The notes under the pieces were generated by a model. It made no database searches and was not told where the DNA came from. It saw only the letters and a list, made by a program, of their open reading frames with translations. The position numbers were made by a program, and so were the translations under genes. A DNA stretch of 6,194 nucleotides, taken from NCBI GenBank assembly GCA_002428055.1, contig DIZY01000069.1, forward strand, positions 5,668 to 11,861, read 5' to 3'. Below are positions 1-6,077 of this stretch, in pieces; within the stretch, counting starts at the first letter, position 1, and the number at the start of each line of letters is the position of its first letter. Origin of the DNA: Helicobacteraceae bacterium UBA6016. Its GTDB lineage: Bacteria > Campylobacterota > Campylobacteria > Campylobacterales > UBA6016.

Positions 1-984
1 CCCGCGAAATACGCCGATAGACGCTATCAAAAATGCAAAAAACGGCGCCTTAAAGAGTCCGACTAATATATGCTTTAGGGCAAGCGAGCTTTGGAGTCTG
101 TTTAAAAACTCGGTATACGATATACCAAGCTGTAATTTTGCGACCATCATACCGCCCATTACCGCTATCGTGTCGGCAAAGAGTATAACCAGCCAAAGGG
201 TTAGCGTAAGAGCCAAAATTCGAGGAAAGACTAAAAAGTAGTAAGGGCTAAACCCCATCGTCTTCATAGCGTCTATCTCTTCGGTTATCTTCATTACGCC
301 AAGCTCAGATGTATAGCTAGCTCCGCTTCGCCCCGCTATAACGACGGCTGTAAGCAGAGGGGCAAGTTCTCTTGTAATAGATATACCGACCAAATCTACG
401 GTAAAGATAGCTGCGCCAAACTTTTCAAGCTGCAAAGCGCCTTGGTATGTCACTACTACGCCGATAAGAAAAGCGCTTAAGGCCACTATCGGCAGGGCGT
501 TTACGCTTGAGAGTTCAATTTGGCGGACAATGGATGAAAATCTAAAATTTCCTTTTTTGAACAGCGCAAGAGAGCTAATGATAAGCGCACCGAAAAACTG
601 AGTATATGCAAGAAAATCTGCGGTTTTATCGAGCGTAAGTCTTCCGAACCGTTCCAGTCTCCCTCTTTTGTATGTCCCTTTGAGCTCTTCTTTTGGTTTG
701 GCGTGTAAAAGTGCAAGACGAAACAAGCTTTTTAATTTTGGTTTGAAGCCTATTAATTTTATATTTTGATTTTCTTTTTTTAGTTTTAACAAAAACAGCG
801 CTACGGCGCTATCAAAAGAGGACAAGCCTGACACATCCAAACATACAGGCAAGCCTTGAGCATCTCGAACGGCGCTCAAAGTACGCTCTTCTTTGTCGAC
901 AAATGAAGCCGTACGCCACTCTCCGCTGATTTTTATATAGAGCAACTCTTCTGTTTTTATGACCTCAACGCCGCTACTTACCAA
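1..984 (-). CDS. mlaE: STAS-MlaE family phospholipid ABC transporter permease, C-terminus cut by window edge
   Basis: Inner-membrane permease of an Mla/Mce-type ABC importer, which moves phospholipids between inner and outer membrane with an MlaF ATPase and an MlaD substrate-binding protein. 328 codons are open, read leftward off the window. Residues 1-90 form a STAS-like domain (LDVSGLSSFDSA at 49-60). Residues about 110-328 are the MlaE permease, with the signature AGRSGASYTSELG at 217-229 followed by TEEIDAMKTMGFSP at 234-247, and hydrophobic stretches at about 129-146, 165-180, 249-285 and 305-325. Perhaps 40-50 residues are missing at the C-terminus. The frame has no ATG before codon 231. 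A stop (TAG, 1018-1020) lies upstream, and the first permitted start is TTG at 984, six bases after AAGAGG. The Campylobacter homologue has been called iamB. Family assignment is firm; which lipid it moves and in which direction is not visible. Confidence 0.93.
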   Translation of the reverse strand, partial: MVSSGVEVIKTEELLYIKISGEWRTASFVDKEERTLSAVRDAQGLPVCLDVSGLSSFDSAVALFLLKLKKENQNIKLIGFKPKLKSLFRLALLHAKPKEELKGTYKRGRLERFGRLTLDKTADFLAYTQFFGALIISSLALFKKGNFRFSSIVRQIELSSVNALPIVALSAFLIGVVVTYQGALQLEKFGAAIFTVDLVGISITRELAPLLTAVVIAGRSGASYTSELGVMKITEEIDAMKTMGFSPYYFLVFPRILALTLTLWLVILFADTIAVMGGMMVAKLQLGISYTEFLNRLQSSLALKHILVGLFKAPFFAFLIASIGVFRG

Positions 985-990
985 TAAAAA

Positions 991-999
991 CCTCTTTTT
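991..999 (-). promoter_or_regulatory. Ribosome binding site fixing the TTG start of mlaE
   Basis: On the minus strand AAAAAGAGG is followed by six bases (TTTTTA) and then TTG at 984-982. No ATG, GTG or other TTG lies in frame between this codon and the upstream stop at 1018-1020. The spacing and strength of this site are the reason for choosing the TTG start. Confidence 0.8.
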
Positions 1000-1013
1000 G
1001 TACTGCTCACGAA

Positions 1014-1030
1014 CTGTCTAGATTATATTT
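1014..1030 (-). promoter_or_regulatory. Sigma70-type promoter of mlaE
   Basis: Minus-strand TATAAT occupies 1027-1022, a perfect -10 match, which predicts a transcript start near 1015 and a leader of about 30 bases carrying the ribosome binding site. Upstream (1028-1050) is T-rich with no clear -35 hexamer, as is common for Campylobacter sigma70 promoters. Prediction from sequence only. Confidence 0.65.
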
Positions 1031-1060
1031 GAAACAAAATTAAAACATTTGAGCTACTTT

Positions 1061-1088
1061 TTGGCAAAATAACAGGACACGCTACTAT
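1061..1088 (+). promoter_or_regulatory. Candidate sigma70 promoter of the histidine kinase gene
   Basis: TTGGCA at 1061-1066 (five of six to TTGACA) is followed after 16 bases by TACTAT at 1083-1088 (four of six to TATAAT). Transcription would begin near 1094-1096, essentially at the annotated ATG (1093). That implies a leaderless message or a downstream start. It lies back to back with the mlaE promoter. Moderate support only. Confidence 0.4.
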
Positions 1089-1092
1089 TTAT

Positions 1093-2139
1093 ATGAGGGC
1101 AAATATATTGCATAAAAATACAACAAGCGGTGAATTTAGCATATTTGATAATGAAGAGAAGGTAATAAGGCAGGCGGAAGAGCTTGCGGTTAGCTTCAGT
1201 TCACACGCTGGTCTAGTGCGCGAAAATATGAAAAGCCTAATAGCGGGCTATCGCAAAAGCTACAGAGAGCAACAGCGGCTAGTGCGGGTAAGCGATAGGC
1301 AACAAGAGCAGCTAAGACAACTAACCGTAGAGCTAAGAGAGGCAAAAGACGAATTAAAAAGCTTCAACGAAAAACTCTCAGAAAGAGTAGAAGAGGAGCT
1401 TGCGCGCCGTATGGAGCTTGAAAAAGAGCATGAAGTGCAGCAGGCCGTCTTGATACAGCAGGCAAAACTTGCAGAGCTTGGAAATATGATAGGAGCGATA
1501 GCACACCAGTGGAAACAGCCGCTTAACGCAATATCAATTTTTGAGCAGGGGCTTGAGTATACTTTTAACGAAGGGTTGCTGGATGCGCAGGAGCTATCAG
1601 CGCATATAAAGTCTGTTTTAAAACAGGTAGATTTTATGGCTCAAACTATCGATGATTTTAGAAACTTTTACAAACCATCCACTGAAAAACAGAGTTTTTA
1701 TATCCTCAAAGAGGTAAAGTCAATGCTCTCACTCTTGGAGGGTGAAATCAAAGTCAATAACATAGAAATAACGCTAACCGGAGATACGCAGGTGCAAGCT
1801 TTCGGTTATGTCGGCGAGTTCAAACATGTAGTGCTCAATATCGTAAATAACGCAAAAGACGCTTTTTTGGAACACAAAATCGCAAATCGCCGCATTAACA
1901 TCAACGCAGGCAAAGAAGAAGGCGCAATTTTTTTGACCATAACCGACAATGCCGGCGGAATACCTGCCGCCATTTTGCCGGGCATCTTCGACCCGTTCGT
2001 CAGCACAAAAGGTCTTAAAGGCACAGGCATAGGCTTATCGCTTGCAAAAGTAATAATAGAAGAAAAAATGGACGGCAAAATAAGCGCCAAAAATATAGAA
2101 AACGGAGCGGAGTTTTTGATAGAACTGCCACTTTACTAA
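1093..2139 (+). CDS. Soluble coiled-coil sensor histidine kinase
   Basis: A two-component sensor kinase of 348 residues that should autophosphorylate on His138 and pass the phosphate to an unseen response regulator. No membrane segment is present, so it is cytoplasmic. Residues 20-75 hold a charged helical region (KSYREQQRLVRVSDRQQEQL), and 70-125 read as a coiled coil rich in Glu, Lys and Arg. The H-box is AIAHQWKQPLN at 135-145. The ATPase boxes follow: N-box LNIVNNAKDAF (Asn249, Asn253), G1 DNAGGI (Asp285), F-box FDPF at 299-302, G2 GTGIGL at 310-315. All catalytic residues are present. No PAS, GAF or HAMP domain is recognisable, so the signal is unknown. The ATG at 1093 lacks a well-placed ribosome binding site; TTG at 1108, eight bases after GAGGG, is a credible alternative that would remove five residues. 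psd follows after 38 bases. Confidence 0.93.
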   Translation: MRANILHKNTTSGEFSIFDNEEKVIRQAEELAVSFSSHAGLVRENMKSLIAGYRKSYREQQRLVRVSDRQQEQLRQLTVELREAKDELKSFNEKLSERVEEELARRMELEKEHEVQQAVLIQQAKLAELGNMIGAIAHQWKQPLNAISIFEQGLEYTFNEGLLDAQELSAHIKSVLKQVDFMAQTIDDFRNFYKPSTEKQSFYILKEVKSMLSLLEGEIKVNNIEITLTGDTQVQAFGYVGEFKHVVLNIVNNAKDAFLEHKIANRRININAGKEEGAIFLTITDNAGGIPAAILPGIFDPFVSTKGLKGTGIGLSLAKVIIEEKMDGKISAKNIENGAEFLIELPLY

Positions 2140-2177
2140 TATAACAACAAAAAAAATTCAACACAGGTCATTAAATA

Positions 2178-2975
2178 ATGATTTCACACTTTATCTCTCA
2201 AAAATTCGGCTCTTTTGCCGATGCGCAATTTTCACCTTCACTGCAAAATTTCATCAATAAAACATACGCCAAGATTTTTAATATATCACTAGATGAACAT
2301 GAGCCGATTGAGAGCTACAAAAGTCTGAATGCGCTATTTACAAGAAAACTCATAAAGCCGCGGGAACTAAAAGGTGACACAAACTCACTAGTATCTCCGG
2401 CGGACTGCAGGGTGACAAACTTCGGAACTATAGAAAACGGGCAGATACTACAAATAAAAGGCAAAAGCTACTCCGTATCAGAGCTATTAAACTCGGATGA
2501 AAAAGCCGCTTTGCTAGAGGGCGGGGTCTTTGCAAATCTATATCTCTCGCCAAAAGACTACCATAGATTTCACGCTCCGTGCGACGCAAAAGTACTCTAC
2601 GCCCTTCATATCCCGGGAGCCCTCTATCCGGTCAATGACCCTGCGTTAAATACCATAGACGCTCTTTTTGCTAAAAACGAAAGAGTCGTGCTGGCACTTG
2701 AGGCTTCATTTGGGGTCTTCTACATGGTATTTGTGGGCGCTTTGAATGTCGGCAGAATAGTCATCGAATGGGATGAGCGTATCAAAACAAACGCCGACAA
2801 AGAAACGATAGCCGCATATTATTATGAAGATGTGTACCTCAAAAAAGGCGAGGAGATAGGAAGATTTGAGATGGGCTCATCTATCGCCATGCTTTTTGGC
2901 AAAAACCAAGTTAAGCCAACGCTAGGCGAAGGGCAAAAGATAAGCTTCGGGGATGAGGCATTTATTCTGCATTAG
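2178..2975 (+). CDS. psd: Phosphatidylserine decarboxylase proenzyme
   Basis: Converts phosphatidylserine to phosphatidylethanolamine at the inner membrane. It is made as a proenzyme that cleaves itself at a Gly-Ser bond, leaving a small alpha chain with an N-terminal pyruvoyl group. The 265-residue length suits a bacterial Psd. Residues 72-76 are VSPAD with the triad Asp76. YHRFH at 128-132 holds the active-site histidines His129 and His132. The cleavage site is MGSS at 232-235, between Gly233 and Ser234. IPGALYPVN at 145-153 and VGALNVG at 186-192 are family hallmarks. Two departures from the E. coli-type consensus are visible: SPADC instead of SPADG, and MGSS instead of LGST; the residues needed for cleavage are kept. 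ATG at 2178 has AGGT nine bases upstream. It probably shares a transcript with the kinase gene, since the 38-base gap shows no promoter or terminator. It converges on tonB with three bases between. Confidence 0.97.
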   Translation: MISHFISQKFGSFADAQFSPSLQNFINKTYAKIFNISLDEHEPIESYKSLNALFTRKLIKPRELKGDTNSLVSPADCRVTNFGTIENGQILQIKGKSYSVSELLNSDEKAALLEGGVFANLYLSPKDYHRFHAPCDAKVLYALHIPGALYPVNDPALNTIDALFAKNERVVLALEASFGVFYMVFVGALNVGRIVIEWDERIKTNADKETIAAYYYEDVYLKKGEEIGRFEMGSSIAMLFGKNQVKPTLGEGQKISFGDEAFILH

Positions 2976-2978
2976 GGT

Positions 2979-3623
2979 TTATGCCCTGTCAAGCTCGAAC
3001 GAGAGCGTCAGCGTCAACTCTATCGGTAGCGACACCGACTGTGGCGGCGTTATTTTTGTAGTTGAGACCGCCTCTATCGCCGCCTTGTGAAACACCTGAT
3101 GCCCGCTTTGTATTTTTATATTTCCCGGTACGCCGTTTTGGTTTAGGACAAAACTAACATCTACATCACCCTTCAAACTTCTTCTGCGCGCCGTCTCGGG
3201 GTAAACGATATTTTTTGCGATGGCTTGCCTTAGCGCCGCCAAAAACTGTTTTTTGTCGTTTTCGGAATATGACTGTTTTTTTGGAGTGGCAGGGGGTGAA
3301 ACAGCAACGCTCTCCTCTTTTGTTTGTTCTTGTGCGGAGGTTTTTTGGGGTTGAGTATTTTGAGCCGCTTTTATCGGTGTCTCTTTTTGCTCTTTTATCT
3401 CCTCTTTTTTCGACGGTTGTTTCGGCTGTTTTTGCTCTGGCTTTGGATTTGGATTTTCTATCGGCGTTTCACTCACAAAGACAGACTCTATCTGTAGTTT
3501 CTGCTCTTCCTTGCTGTCGTCTTTTTTTAGCAGTTCGTGGCTAAAAGAAAAACTTACAAAAAACGCCGCCGCTATAGCCGTATGCAGAGTTATGGAGACG
3601 CCCCATGCTTTTGTATTTTTCAT
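2979..3623 (-). CDS. tonB: TonB energy transducer
   Basis: Couples the proton-motive force, harvested by ExbB-ExbD, to TonB-dependent outer-membrane receptors. The 214 residues show the TonB layout. A membrane anchor lies at about 8-28 with the Ser-x3-His motif (Ser10, His14) that is functionally important in E. coli TonB. A Pro/Lys/Glu/Gln-rich periplasmic spacer runs through about 52-118. The C-terminal TonB fold covers about 125-212, with YPETARRR at 141-148 (the conserved Tyr-Pro), GDVDVSFVLNQNG at 152-164 and a hydrophobic beta end. The start ATG comes one base after the exbD stop and has no good ribosome binding site, so translation is probably coupled to exbD. It is the last gene of the operon. 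The receptor it serves is not in the window. Confidence 0.94.
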   Translation of the reverse strand: MKNTKAWGVSITLHTAIAAAFFVSFSFSHELLKKDDSKEEQKLQIESVFVSETPIENPNPKPEQKQPKQPSKKEEIKEQKETPIKAAQNTQPQKTSAQEQTKEESVAVSPPATPKKQSYSENDKKQFLAALRQAIAKNIVYPETARRRSLKGDVDVSFVLNQNGVPGNIKIQSGHQVFHKAAIEAVSTTKITPPQSVSLPIELTLTLSFELDRA

Positions 3624-3624
3624 G

Positions 3625-4008
3625 TTAGTTTTTTACCGTTATTATTGAGACTTTTTGTATAGCGTGGCTGTTTAAGATACCCGCCACCTGCGTGAACTTC
3701 TCAAAGTCTGTCAGCCTATCCGCTTTGATGACAACAGAGCTATCTTTTGCGATAAGCGCCGCTCTTTTATCAAGCTCATCCAGCCCTACTCTATCTTGCT
3801 CATAATACAGCTCGCCCGTAGCCTTTATAGTTAGCGTCACAGGCTTTGTCTGCTCCCTACTTTGGCTTTTTGCGTCTGGCAAAGATACTGGTATCTCACC
3901 CTCGGCTATAAAAGTGGAGAGGCTAAGCACCAGCACGACAAGCACAAGCATGATGTCTATAAAAGGAACTATCGCTATACCGTCAAAGCGTTTTACCTTA
4001 AGCCCCAC
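3625..4008 (-). CDS. exbD: ExbD proton-channel subunit of the TonB system
   Basis: Inner-membrane partner of ExbB and TonB. The 127 residues comprise a short cytoplasmic N-terminus, one membrane helix (about 14-33) and a periplasmic domain. The helix carries VPFIDIMLVL with Asp18, matching the proton-pathway aspartate (Asp25 in E. coli ExbD). The periplasmic part includes VTLTIKATGELYY at 57-69 and VVIKADR at 91-97, usual for ExbD/TolR. Paired with a C-terminal TonB gene rather than tolB or pal, it is ExbD and not TolR. The start is GTG at 4008, seven bases after GGGGG, overlapping the end of exbB by 11 bases, which suggests coupled translation and near-equal output. Confidence 0.93.
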   Translation of the reverse strand: MGLKVKRFDGIAIVPFIDIMLVLVVLVLSLSTFIAEGEIPVSLPDAKSQSREQTKPVTLTIKATGELYYEQDRVGLDELDKRAALIAKDSSVVIKADRLTDFEKFTQVAGILNSHAIQKVSIITVKN

Positions 4009-4426
4009 GGCTTTGCCCCCACTCCAGCATTAGCCTATCGCCCGTTCTCACGAGTGCGTTGTAAAACACCATTGACGGAATGGCCACCACAAGTCCCGCC
4101 GCCGTGGCGATAAGCGTGTATGAGAGATGCGACATGATGGCCTTAGCGTCAATCGCCCCGCCCTCGCCTATCGCCGCAAAAGTGCCTATAATACCGAGAA
4201 CCGTACCGAGCAAGCCGACATATACGGCGTTTGCTCCTATTGTATACAAAAGCGTCAGATTTTTTGTAAGCGCAAATTCAAGCTCTTCTTTTGAGCCAAA
4301 CTTTGAGGTATTAAGGCTCTTATAGTATGACCACCTCTCAACGGCGACATAGACGATAATAAGGCTCATAACGCCCAAAATTCCGAGTATTCCATACTCA
4401 ACGAGTTGTTTTATTAAGTTTCCCAT
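3998..4426 (-). CDS. exbB: ExbB proton-channel subunit of the TonB system (short form)
   Basis: MotA/TolQ/ExbB-family membrane protein that forms the pentameric channel around the ExbD helices and drives TonB. From the ATG at 4426 it has 142 residues, far shorter than E. coli ExbB (244). It has three predicted helices at about 12-30, 62-86 and 103-123 and only a short cytoplasmic loop at 31-60, the short form seen in Helicobacter and Campylobacter. The family signature GLLGTVLGIIGTF sits at 71-83 and ATAAGLVVAIPS at 107-118; Thr75 and Thr108 line up with the channel threonines of E. coli. Two in-frame ATGs exist. The one at 4432 lies one base from the AGGA site, and the one at 4426 lies seven bases away, so the latter is preferred. 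It follows the DsbD-like gene after two bases. Confidence 0.93.
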   Translation of the reverse strand: MGNLIKQLVEYGILGILGVMSLIIVYVAVERWSYYKSLNTSKFGSKEELEFALTKNLTLLYTIGANAVYVGLLGTVLGIIGTFAAIGEGGAIDAKAIMSHLSYTLIATAAGLVVAIPSMVFYNALVRTGDRLMLEWGQSRGA

Positions 4427-4428
4427 AT

Positions 4429-5070
4429 TCATATCCTAAGTAATCCAAAAAATATAGCTACGCCGGTAACGGCAAGTAGCAAAGCCGAGGCTATCTCTAG
4501 TGTTTTTTTGTAGCGCATTAACTCTATGACGCCGTTTTTGATGAGCGGATAGAGAGCAAATCCGTAAAAAAGAGTAGGCACGACGGATACGCCAACGCCA
4601 AAAACAGCGCCGCATAACAAGGAAAAAGCGATGCTATTTGAGGCGCCGGATATTGAGACAAGTTGCAATACGGCAGGACAAAATGAAAAAGAGAGCCCAA
4701 GACCTATGCCAAAAGGCGATACGAAGCTTTTACCCTTTGCGCCGCACTTGTGGAAAAACGGATAAAAAGCTTGCACAAGCAGGATAATCGATACCAAAAT
4801 TACAAAAGCGCCAAAAAATTTTGATATGGACTCGGTGCTACCTAGCAGGCTTTTGATATATCCAAGCCCCGCAAACGACAAAACGGCTATAGACATATAT
4901 CCCGCCACTCTCCCCATTGCCAGACTCGCCAGCCACACTCTCATATTCTCATTTTTGAGGGCGGTTGAGGCTACCAACGGAGAGAGTATCGGCATACAGC
5001 CGATAAGACACCCCGATGCCCCAAAGCTAAGCGCGCCGACAAAAAGGGTAAATATGAGAGCAAAATCCAC
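4429..5070 (-). CDS. DsbD/CcdA-like membrane protein (sulfite exporter TauE/SafE-type annotation)
   Basis: A polytopic inner-membrane protein of 213 residues with about six hydrophobic helices (roughly 5-22, 47-68, 85-104, 119-140, 145-170, 193-211). It looks like the DsbD_2/UreH-like branch of the DsbD-CcdA superfamily: GASGCLIGCMP at 17-27 opens the first half, AMGRVAGY at 51-58 matches the Gly-Arg motif of that branch, and GLSFSFCP at 125-132 opens the second half in an inverted-repeat layout. Cysteines at 21, 25, 109 and 131 are candidates for thiol transfer across the membrane or for metal binding. Homologues are often labelled sulfite exporter by domain only; nothing here supports sulfite. 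The start is GTG at 5070, preceded by GGTGGG and overlapping the upstream stop (TAGTG). It lies between a polyferredoxin and exbB. Exact role unknown. Confidence 0.72.
   Translation of the reverse strand: MDFALIFTLFVGALSFGASGCLIGCMPILSPLVASTALKNENMRVWLASLAMGRVAGYMSIAVLSFAGLGYIKSLLGSTESISKFFGAFVILVSIILLVQAFYPFFHKCGAKGKSFVSPFGIGLGLSFSFCPAVLQLVSISGASNSIAFSLLCGAVFGVGVSVVPTLFYGFALYPLIKNGVIELMRYKKTLEIASALLLAVTGVAIFFGLLRI
4434..4437 (-). promoter_or_regulatory. Ribosome binding site deciding the exbB start
   Basis: Minus-strand AGGA at 4437-4434 lies one base before ATG 4432 and seven bases before ATG 4426. Only the second spacing is normal for initiation. The site lies within the last codons of the upstream DsbD-like gene, so ribosomes finishing that gene end at the exbB start. 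Confidence 0.6.
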
Positions 5071-6077
5071 TACTTAACCCACCATTTTTCTATTTTGACT
5101 CTTTTTTTGAAGTACTCTTTTGAAGAGCCAAACAGCGTTAGCGGAGCGTATTTGACGCTAAGCACGCCCTCATGCGGGCAAAACTCGACGCATCTAGCGC
5201 ACAGTGTACAATCCGTTAAGGTAATGTTTTTTGGTTTTTCTACGCTATTACAAAGAGCGTGAATATCCATCGGGCACGCCTTGACGCACTGACCGCAACC
5301 CTCGCAATGCGACGAGTTGTTTTTAACCAATCTAAGCAGTCCAATCTTTTTGAATACGCTTTGAAGCGGGAGTATCGGACAGATACGACAAAACGGTTGA
5401 CGAACAAACAAAGCGAGAGCTATCATAAGCCCAAACAGCATATCCGCTATCAAAGAGAGGGCAAAATACGAAGCGCCCGCCGTAGATACATACACCTGCG
5501 AAGCATCCCCGGTAAGTAGCGTGGTGAGTATACGGCTAGGACAGATAGAGCAGTACGGCGAACCCCATGCATGCGAGAGAAATCCAAGCCCCGTAAGTAG
5601 CGGAAAAATAAGCACGAGAAGCAGCAAAATAGCCCATTTGGCAATCGTAAATTTCTTTGTAGCCTCAAGGGAGAGCGTCTGCGTCTGATTGAAGCCGAGC
5701 TTTTTGCCTATCATATTTACAAGCTCTTGGAAGAACCCGAGTGGACACATCCAACCGCAAAACGCCTTGCTAAGCACAAGCACAAGCAGGGCGACGGTAG
5801 CCAGTGTAATAGCTGTCGGCATGATGCCGCCCATGATGTCAACGCTTCCGTTAAACACGCCAGAAACCCTATGGTCTATCTGATGTTGAAGCGGTATGAG
5901 CGCACAGTAGTCGCCGCCCTTCATATCGTATGCGCAAGAGAGCGCCGGAAGAGCCTGAGTCAGCTTGTCGCCGGTATAGAAAGTATTAAATATATATGCC
6001 CCATATACGAAAAACACAAGAGCAAAAAGCTGAATTGTGCGGCGTAGCGCCGTTACGGTAAGTAGTTTTTCGCTCAT
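5070..6077 (-). CDS. NapH/NosR-like membrane-bound 4Fe-4S polyferredoxin
   Basis: A 335-residue membrane ferredoxin expected to move electrons between the quinone pool or cytoplasm and the periplasm. Four helices are predicted (about 12-30, 84-104, 146-168, 203-225) with a basic N-terminus inside. CGWMCP at 107-112 is the classic CxxxCP motif of NapH/NosR-type proteins. Two shorter CxxCP motifs follow, CSICP at 176-180 (predicted periplasmic) and CRICP at 230-234 (cytoplasmic). The C-terminus binds two cubane clusters: Cys258, 261, 264, 268 and Cys290, 293, 296, 300, each set ending CP. The periplasmic loop at 31-83 holds Cys48, Cys58, His65 and His69. It is longer than Wolinella-type NapH and differs in its second motif, and no napA, napB or napG is near, so it is not called napH. 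ATG 6077 follows AAGGA by six bases and overlaps the upstream stop. Confidence 0.85.
   Translation of the reverse strand: MSEKLLTVTALRRTIQLFALVFFVYGAYIFNTFYTGDKLTQALPALSCAYDMKGGDYCALIPLQHQIDHRVSGVFNGSVDIMGGIMPTAITLATVALLVLVLSKAFCGWMCPLGFFQELVNMIGKKLGFNQTQTLSLEATKKFTIAKWAILLLLVLIFPLLTGLGFLSHAWGSPYCSICPSRILTTLLTGDASQVYVSTAGASYFALSLIADMLFGLMIALALFVRQPFCRICPILPLQSVFKKIGLLRLVKNNSSHCEGCGQCVKACPMDIHALCNSVEKPKNITLTDCTLCARCVEFCPHEGVLSVKYAPLTLFGSSKEYFKKRVKIEKWWVK

Noticed and set aside
501..716. 71-residue minus-strand open frame
   Set aside because: It lies inside mlaE in another frame on the same strand; the MlaE frame is continuous through it and carries the family motifs.
1061..1076. Sigma54 promoter upstream of the kinase (TTGGCA resembles a -24 box)
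   Set aside because: The GC of a -12 box is not at the required distance from the GG at 1063-1064, whereas a sigma70 -10 fits.
1806..2090. 94-residue minus-strand open frame
   Set aside because: It is antisense to the ATPase boxes of the histidine kinase and has no recognisable domain or ribosome site.
2926..2951. Possible hairpin CGAAG/CTTCG near the end of psd as a terminator
   Set aside because: It has only five pairs with a long loop, no following T-run, and lies in coding sequence.
3215..3544. 109-residue plus-strand open frame with hydrophobic stretches
   Set aside because: It is the antisense shadow of the Lys/Pro/Gln-rich spacer of tonB, which reads as Phe/Leu-rich on the other strand.
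5727..6047. Plus-strand open frames over the polyferredoxin gene
   Set aside because: They are antisense to a gene with conserved cysteine motifs; their compositions look random and they overlap each other.
5070..6077. Calling the polyferredoxin napH or nosH
   Set aside because: The second CP motif differs, extra cysteines are present, and no nap or nos partner genes are in the window.
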